Of a DNA stretch of 5,555 nt, positions 1 through 3,305 are shown piece by piece. A program made the position numbers and the translations under genes. The stretch covers positions 1 to 5,555 of the forward strand of contig JAUVEX010000066.1 in the NCBI GenBank assembly GCA_030594585.1, given 5' to 3'. Below the pieces are notes generated by a model. It did not search any database. It was not told where the DNA came from and worked only from the letters and a program-made list of their open reading frames with translations. This stretch comes from an archaeon (GTDB taxonomy: Archaea > EX4484-52 > B79-G9). Position 1 is the stretch's first letter. Every line of letters begins with the position of its first letter.

Positions 1-185
1 TCAGGAATATCATCGATATTTATTTTATTTATATCTTCAATTAAAAGTTTGGGTTTTTTAAAATTTAAATCATAGGTGTCTTTGCAAGCAGGTTCAAAAT
101 CATTCGCAAAAACGGTTTCAAAACCAGCTTTTTCAAAACCAAGTCTTATGCCACCAACACCTGCAAATAAATCTAATGTTTTCAT
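1..185 (-). CDS. C5-cytosine DNA methyltransferase, N-terminal part (cut by window edge)
   Basis: The frame opens with ATG at 185–183 and stays open to base 1, giving 61 residues. It begins MKTLDLFAGVGGIRLGFEKA. DLFAGVGG (residues 5–12) is motif I, the S-adenosylmethionine-binding loop of C5-cytosine methyltransferases. FAND (26–29) matches motif II and EDI (50–52) lies where motif III is expected. The catalytic Pro-Cys motif IV should follow within about 20 residues and is outside the window, so activity and target site cannot be judged. The family transfers a methyl group from SAM to C5 of cytosine in a short DNA target, in restriction-modification systems or as solitary enzymes. GC is about 29% by hand count, lower than rps7 and rpoA1 but similar to nusA. 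It lies 249 bases beyond the rps7 stop, with its own TATA-like box, so it is probably not part of the ribosomal operon. Family call is firm; role (with or without a nuclease partner) is unknown. Confidence 0.9.
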   Translation of the reverse strand, partial: MKTLDLFAGVGGIRLGFEKAGFETVFANDFEPACKDTYDLNFKKPKLLIEDINKINIDDIP

Positions 186-208
186 ATTTATCTAAATGTC
201 GGAGTGAC

Positions 209-220
209 TATATATATTTT
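209..220 (-). promoter_or_regulatory. Putative archaeal TATA box for the methyltransferase gene
   Basis: On the minus strand this reads AAAATATATATA, with the TATATATA core at 216–209. Its centre is about 27 nt upstream of the methyltransferase ATG at 185. Archaeal transcription usually starts about 25 nt downstream of the TATA centre, which would put the start at or within a few bases of the ATG, giving a leaderless or nearly leaderless message. That agrees with the absence of a Shine-Dalgarno site before this ATG. The region is AT-rich, so a chance match is possible. A BRE element is not clear beyond the AAAA at its upstream end. Confidence 0.45.
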
Positions 221-337
221 AGGTATGTGTACTGTGCCGATATACATTTGTTTCATTTATGTTTTTTCGAGCGTGGCGAGTCAATAAGACAGCAGGATTC
301 TCAGACCACCCATAAGTTAATCAATTCAAAAATTCAA

Positions 338-370
338 GCAGTTTTACGAACAAAAGTTCGTAAAACTTGC
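338..370. repeat. Strong inverted repeat (hairpin) in the spacer
   Basis: The arms GTTTTACGAAC (341–351) and GTTCGTAAAAC (356–366) are perfect reverse complements around a four-base loop (AAAA on plus, TTTT on minus). The stem can extend by GCA (338–340) pairing with TGC (368–370) past one bulged T at 367, giving 14 pairs. Read on the minus strand the hairpin begins about 65 nt after the rps7 stop and is followed by GAATTTTTGAATT. It could be a 3'-end or terminator hairpin of the operon, a stability element, or a protein-binding palindrome. The structure is directly visible; its role is inference. Confidence 0.75.
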
Positions 371-381
371 ACCCGTTTGTG

Positions 382-392
382 AGTTATACGAA
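382..392. repeat. Direct repeat of the hairpin arm
   Basis: AGTTATACGAA here matches AGTTTTACGAA at 340–350 in 10 of 11 positions, and a third, inverted copy is the right arm of the hairpin (356–367). The three copies of one 11-base word within about 50 bases look more like binding sites or a remnant repeat than a simple hairpin. In AT-rich DNA a chance contribution cannot be excluded. Confidence 0.4.
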
Positions 393-414
393 ATTTATGC
401 CTTTGGCTAACACG

Positions 415-434
415 GTTAAAAACCAAGAAAAACT
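415..434 (-). terminator. Likely T-tract terminator of the rps7 end of the operon
   Basis: Directly after the rps7 stop (TAA at 437–435) the minus strand reads AGTTTTTCTTGGTTTTTAACC. It contains two T5 tracts, at 432–428 and 422–418. Archaeal RNA polymerase terminates mainly at U-tracts without needing a strong hairpin, so this is a plausible end of the message. The hairpin at 338–370 may be a second, backup site. No RNA-end data are available. Confidence 0.5.
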
Positions 435-1037
435 TTACAAAGAGCCTGCGGCTTCTTTTTCTCTTCTTACGCGCTCGGAGAAGGCGAATGATGCGCTTGA
501 GTCTTCCTTGTATGCGCCCATAATCTCGTCTGCAAGAGTTTTTGAAGCAGGTTTTTTGCTTTTGTGCGCTTTGTGGAATGTGCCCTGCGCTAAATGCTTT
601 AATGCAAGGTCAACACGCCTTTGAGGAGATGTCACAACACCTTCACGAGCCATGATACCGCCTTTCTGGTAGCTCATGACTTCTTCTGTAGGTGCTGAAT
701 TTTCAACAGCTGCAACAAAAACTTCTACAGGGTTCTTTTTTGTCTGGGTTTCAATCAGCTCAAATGCCCCGGACACTATTCGTGCAGCATTGAATGTCTT
801 TCCGACATTATGCCCGCTTGATATCTTGTGCTTTTTTCCCTTGTGCCCTGAAACAAAAAGCTTATTCATAAGCCTTTCTACAATCGGAACCTTTGATTTA
901 TGGAACTGATGTTTTGCGTGCCGGCCGCCTGTTTTTGGAACAATTATCGGTGTAACTGTTACATAATCTATAAGGCCTGCGTCTTTTACTTTTATATTTT
1001 CCATTTCCCATCTATTGAATAATTTTGCTTCGTTCAT
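435..1037 (-). CDS. rps7: Small-subunit ribosomal protein S7 (uS7), archaeal type
   Basis: The protein has 200 residues from ATG at 1037. S7 binds the 3' major domain of 16S rRNA, nucleates assembly of the 30S head and lines the E-site/mRNA exit. Family signatures in order are LFNRWE near the N-terminus, TPIIVPKTGGRHAKHQF, KVPIVERLMNKL, ENSAPTEEV and SPQRRVDLALKHLAQG. Length is normal for Archaea. A lysine-rich insert-like stretch (GHKGKKHKISSG) follows the MNKL helix. The open frame can also begin at GTG 1046, whose GTGA overlaps the rps12 stop. I prefer ATG 1037 because GTGAT (1046–1042) complements the 3' end of archaeal 16S rRNA and sits 4 nt before it. The hairpin region that usually reads YGGIxYxxAVDVSPQRR is divergent (YQKGGIMAREGVVTSPQRR). 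It is the last gene of the operon in this window. Confidence 0.96.
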   Translation of the reverse strand: MNEAKLFNRWEMENIKVKDAGLIDYVTVTPIIVPKTGGRHAKHQFHKSKVPIVERLMNKLFVSGHKGKKHKISSGHNVGKTFNAARIVSGAFELIETQTKKNPVEVFVAAVENSAPTEEVMSYQKGGIMAREGVVTSPQRRVDLALKHLAQGTFHKAHKSKKPASKTLADEIMGAYKEDSSASFAFSERVRREKEAAGSL

Positions 1038-1041
1038 AAAT

Positions 1042-1046
1042 ATCAC
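1042..1046 (-). promoter_or_regulatory. Shine-Dalgarno-like site deciding the rps7 start
   Basis: The minus strand reads GTGATATTTATG. GTGAT pairs with the AUCAC part of the archaeal 16S rRNA tail, and the ATG follows after 4 nt. The same bases contain the rps12 stop (TGA, 1045–1043) and an alternative GTG start, so translation of S12 and S7 is likely coupled. Confidence 0.5.
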
Positions 1047-1471
1047 TTAGTTGCTCTTTTTTTCTTTCCTGTAATCAGATGATGCAATGAAATGCCGTTT
1101 ACTTGTATCACTTTCCATTTAACTGATGGAAGTGAGCCTTTAGGTCCGCTGTTTGAACCGCCGATACCTTCAACAAGAACTTCATCGTGTTCCTGTATGT
1201 GGCTTATGGCGCCAGTTTCTGGACAAAATGCCGTTATCTGCTTGCCATTCTTTATAAGCTGGACTCTTACGCATTTAAGAAGTCCTGAATGCGGCTGTTT
1301 TGCTTCAAGCTGCCTTTTTTCAAGAACAATGCCTTTTGCCTGGGCTGTGCCTTTAAGAGGGTCTGATTTTTCGCGTAAATTAAGTTTTTTCCTGGTATAA
1401 TCTACACTTTTCCATTTCTTTTTCTTCCGGTTCTTTAAAAGATCCCTTCCGGCGTACAATCCTTTTGGCAT
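1043..1471 (-). CDS. rps12: Small-subunit ribosomal protein S12 (uS12), archaeal/eukaryotic type
   Basis: The protein has 142 residues and is full length for archaeal S12 (S23 in eukaryotes). S12 sits at the 30S decoding centre and contacts the codon-anticodon pair in the A site. Diagnostic segments are MPKGLYAGRDLL, DPLKGTAQAKGIVLEK, KCVRVQLIKNGKQITAFCP and EHDEVLVEGIGG. The start at ATG 1471 is supported by AGGAGTGA upstream. Two otherwise highly conserved decoding loops are changed. The loop normally reading KQPNSAIRKC is KQPHSGLLKC (residues 58–67). The loop normally reading GDIPGVR(Y/F)K is GSLPSVKWK (112–120). The proline in each loop is kept. The rest of the protein is well conserved, which argues against a pseudogene. 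It is followed directly by rps7 with stop/start overlap or near-overlap. Confidence 0.97.
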   Translation of the reverse strand: MPKGLYAGRDLLKNRKKKKWKSVDYTRKKLNLREKSDPLKGTAQAKGIVLEKRQLEAKQPHSGLLKCVRVQLIKNGKQITAFCPETGAISHIQEHDEVLVEGIGGSNSGPKGSLPSVKWKVIQVNGISLHHLITGKKKRATK

Positions 1472-1477
1472 TTTTAT

Positions 1478-1485
1478 TCACTCCT
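1478..1485 (-). promoter_or_regulatory. Strong ribosome binding site for rps12
   Basis: AGGAGTGA on the minus strand is 7 of 8 identical to AGGAGGTGA with one base dropped. It ends 6 nt before the rps12 ATG at 1471 (AGGAG itself is 9 nt away). It lies in the 18-nt gap after nusA and is the strongest Shine-Dalgarno sequence in the window, fitting high expression of S12. Confidence 0.7.
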
Positions 1486-1489
1486 AAAA

Positions 1490-1906
1490 TCATTCAATTT
1501 GTATGTTTTCAATATTGAACTGCTTTTTTAACAGTTCTTTTGTAATCTTGAGATTGTTTCCCTCGCGACCGATAATTATTGCTTTGTCTTTGTTTGCGAC
1601 CTTAATCTTTAAAGACTTTGTGTTTTTTTCGCCAATAATTTCTATTTTTTCTATTGGACGCACAATCAAGTTTTTTACAAACTCTTTTAAATCTTTTGAA
1701 TATTTAAAGACCTTTATCTTTTTTCCGAATTTTTCGGAAATGCCTTTTATGTTTGATCCTTCTTTTCCGACAAGCTTACCGATATTTTTTGTGTCTACAA
1801 CAAAATAAAGCACGCCATCGCCCGGAATATAATCCATGACTTTGCTGTTTGTCATTTTTTCAAACGCGTTTATAAAACCGATATCTTCCATGCCGTATTT
1901 TCTCAT
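1490..1906 (-). CDS. nusA: Archaeal NusA-like transcription factor with two KH domains
   Basis: The protein has 138 residues, matching the short archaeal NusA, which lacks the bacterial N-terminal polymerase-binding and S1 domains. KH1 carries IGKLVGKEGSNIKGI with the GKEG loop at 47–50. KH2 carries KAIIIGREGNNLKI with GREG at 113–116. The GxxG loops bind single-stranded RNA. The C-terminal KKQFNIENIQIE resembles the usual archaeal end. The role in transcript elongation or termination is inferred from the family and from its position beside the RNA polymerase genes. The start at ATG 1906 lies 11 nt after the rpl30e stop with no clear Shine-Dalgarno site. ATG 1891 (residue 6) is an alternative. 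Several sampled lines are near 27–30% GC, clearly lower than rps12 and rps7 next to it, and the protein is correspondingly rich in Lys, Ile and Asn. Confidence 0.93.
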   Translation of the reverse strand: MRKYGMEDIGFINAFEKMTNSKVMDYIPGDGVLYFVVDTKNIGKLVGKEGSNIKGISEKFGKKIKVFKYSKDLKEFVKNLIVRPIEKIEIIGEKNTKSLKIKVANKDKAIIIGREGNNLKITKELLKKQFNIENIQIE

Positions 1907-1917
1907 AGATTATAAAC

Positions 1918-2193
1918 TCATTTACTTTTTTTTATGCCCATAACGCTTACAGAAAACGGCTTTCTTAAATGTTCGCCCAAATCTTTAGCGCTTGCGTTTG
2001 ACGGCTTAATTTCTGTGCCTTTATCGCCTACGCTCTTGTTTATTTTTTCTTTTATGCTTTCAGGGCATGTATCTGCAACAATGACTGTTTTTATCTGTTT
2101 TTTTGCAAGACCTTTTATTGTGCTGTTTGCACCTAAGACTACGGTTTTTTCTTCAACTGCTTTTTTTATTTCCCTTTCAAGTTTAATGTCCAT
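1918..2193 (-). CDS. rpl30e: Large-subunit ribosomal protein L30e (eL30)
   Basis: The protein has 91 residues from ATG 2193 (95 from ATG 2205). It belongs to the eL30/L7Ae family of small alpha/beta RNA-binding proteins. Visible features are KTVVLGANSTIKGLAK, TVIVADTCPESIKEKI and the C-terminal signature LGEHLRKPFSVSVMGI. Among L7Ae relatives, placement between rpoA2 and nusA is specific to eL30 and settles the name. The shorter start is preferred because GGTGG (2203–2199) lies 5 nt before ATG 2193, while ATG 2205 has no such site. The gap from the rpoA2 stop is 7 to 19 nt depending on start. The family binds kink-turn RNA in the 50S subunit. Confidence 0.92.
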   Translation of the reverse strand: MDIKLEREIKKAVEEKTVVLGANSTIKGLAKKQIKTVIVADTCPESIKEKINKSVGDKGTEIKPSNASAKDLGEHLRKPFSVSVMGIKKSK

Positions 2194-2198
2194 TAAAG

Positions 2199-2203
2199 CC
2201 ACC
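2199..2203 (-). promoter_or_regulatory. Ribosome binding site deciding the rpl30e start
   Basis: GGTGG on the minus strand pairs with UCACC of the 16S rRNA tail (last pair G·U) and lies 5 nt before ATG 2193. The same motif precedes rpoA2. It overlaps the alternative ATG at 2205, which would make that ATG part of the ribosome binding site rather than the start. Confidence 0.45.
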
Positions 2204-2212
2204 ATAATTTAA

Positions 2213-3292
2213 TTATTCTTTTAATTTTAACTTTACTATTCCTGTTCCCACAGGCGCTAAGTTTCCAAGTATCACATTTTCAATAACGCTTTTAAGCGGG
2301 TCAAGCTCGCATTTGACAGCTGCGTTTGTAAGGTGCTTTACGGTTTCCTCGAAATTTGCCCTTGAAAGAACAGAGGATTTACCGCCGGCAACACCATATC
2401 GGCCTATTGCCTGTATTTCTCCGGTTGAAGTCATTGCGTCTGCAACAAGCAGGACATGCCTTATGTCTGTGTCAACACCCTGCGCTCTCATTGTTGTCAG
2501 TGTTTCGCGCACAATAGCGTTTCTTGCTGCCTCTATTCCAAGCACGCTTCTTATTTCATAAATATTATTTGTAAACGATCTGATTCTGTCAAGTTCTACC
2601 AGCTTTAGAACTTTCTTTAAATTAGAGCCAAGAGTTTTTATAACCCAGTCATCTCCTTCTTTTTCAACAACAACCTGCGATATTCCTTTTATGCCTTTTA
2701 TGTATTTATCACGGACTTTGACTCTTATTGACTGCAGGTCTTTTATGGTCATTTCCTCTTTTTTGGGCTCGATTAAAAGCTTGTCTTTGGAAACTTCGAT
2801 GTTTATGTTCTTTATGCTTTTTTTAATCAGAACTGCGATACTTTCGCCGTCAATCTCAAGAAGTTTAGACTGCTTGGGATCTAGATTGACCTCAATCCGG
2901 AAATTAACAAGATCAATGGCATCTGTGTCTATAATTTGTATAAGCTTTGTCTCTTTTATTTTTGCGGCTATTTTTGTTGCCTCTTCCTTATTGTTATATT
3001 CCTTGTCAAGATAAATTGTCATTGTTGGTGTTTTTGGTATTTTTCTTGCGTCGAAAAGCTCAATCAGCCTTGGAAGCCCTTGGGTTGTCACAAGCTGAGT
3101 ACGGCCTTCTGCGTGGTATGCACGAAGTGTTGTCTGTGTTGCAGGTTCTGATATTGACTGTGCTGCAACAACGCCTACAGCTTCGCCAGGAGCGTAAATC
3201 ATCCTATTAAAACGAGTCTCAAGATGCTTTTTTTGTTCTTTTGATAATTTCATGTCGTTAAATTTTTTCGGAAGTCCTAATTTTTCATCCAT
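2213..3292 (-). CDS. rpoA2: DNA-directed RNA polymerase subunit A''
   Basis: The protein has 359 residues from ATG 3292. A'' forms the C-terminal third of the archaeal counterpart of bacterial beta' and eukaryotic Rpb1, and supplies the trigger loop and part of the jaw and clamp base. APGEAVGVVAAQSISEPATQ (34–53) followed by TLRAYHAEGR and GLPRLIELFDARK is the trigger-helix region. Leu56 and His60 match the trigger-loop Leu and His that contact the incoming NTP. The C-terminal part has RNAIVRETL, DIRHVLLVADAMT, GEIQAIGRYGVAG, SVLSRANFEETVKHL and ENVILGNLAPVGTG, all standard. Within the trigger loop several residues differ from the usual archaeal form (QSIGEPGTQMTLRTFHYAG). The frame extends to GTG 3322 inside rpoA1, but GGTGG 7 nt before ATG 3292 supports the shorter form. 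That start leaves 13 nt after the rpoA1 stop. Confidence 0.97.
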   Translation of the reverse strand: MDEKLGLPKKFNDMKLSKEQKKHLETRFNRMIYAPGEAVGVVAAQSISEPATQTTLRAYHAEGRTQLVTTQGLPRLIELFDARKIPKTPTMTIYLDKEYNNKEEATKIAAKIKETKLIQIIDTDAIDLVNFRIEVNLDPKQSKLLEIDGESIAVLIKKSIKNINIEVSKDKLLIEPKKEEMTIKDLQSIRVKVRDKYIKGIKGISQVVVEKEGDDWVIKTLGSNLKKVLKLVELDRIRSFTNNIYEIRSVLGIEAARNAIVRETLTTMRAQGVDTDIRHVLLVADAMTSTGEIQAIGRYGVAGGKSSVLSRANFEETVKHLTNAAVKCELDPLKSVIENVILGNLAPVGTGIVKLKLKE

Positions 3293-3299
3293 ACCATAA

Positions 3300-3304
3300 C
3301 CACC
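3300..3304 (-). promoter_or_regulatory. Ribosome binding site deciding the rpoA2 start
   Basis: GGTGG on the minus strand, just after the rpoA1 stop (TAA, 3308–3306), is 7 nt upstream of ATG 3292. It favours this start over the in-frame GTG at 3322, which would overlap rpoA1 by 17 bases and has no such site in view. Confidence 0.45.
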
Positions 3305-3305
3305 A

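Larger units (their letters stand above)
186..434. other. Non-coding spacer between rps7 and the methyltransferase gene
   Basis: This stretch of 249 bases contains no convincing protein gene. Short frames exist on both strands but show no recognisable motif. It holds the T-rich tracts after rps7, a strong hairpin (338–370), a related direct repeat (382–392) and a TATA-like box (209–220). The part at 266–310 is more GC-rich than its flanks and includes GAGCGTGGCGAG. I tested it for a tRNA fold and could not form a D-arm or T-arm, so no RNA gene is called. Confidence 0.6.

Noticed and set aside
188..256. 22-codon minus-strand frame ending just before the methyltransferase ATG
   Set aside because: It would span the TATA-like box, has no ribosome binding site and no known motif; such a short frame is expected by chance.
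266..335. tRNA-like segment (GAGCGTGGCGAG followed by AGCAGGATTCTCAGACC)
   Set aside because: Superficially like a Leu or Ser tRNA, but no paired D-arm, T-arm or acceptor stem can be formed on either strand.
176..382. 68-residue plus-strand frame across the spacer
   Set aside because: It starts inside the methyltransferase gene in antisense, runs through the hairpin and has no Shine-Dalgarno site or family resemblance.
205..434. C/D-box small RNA in the spacer
   Set aside because: CTGA occurs near 299–302 on the minus strand, but no acceptable C box (RTGATGA) with the right spacing was found.
1092..1400. 102-residue plus-strand frame opposite rps12
   Set aside because: Antisense to a clear S12 gene; its composition is what the complementary strand of a Lys-rich protein gives, with no motif or ribosome binding site.
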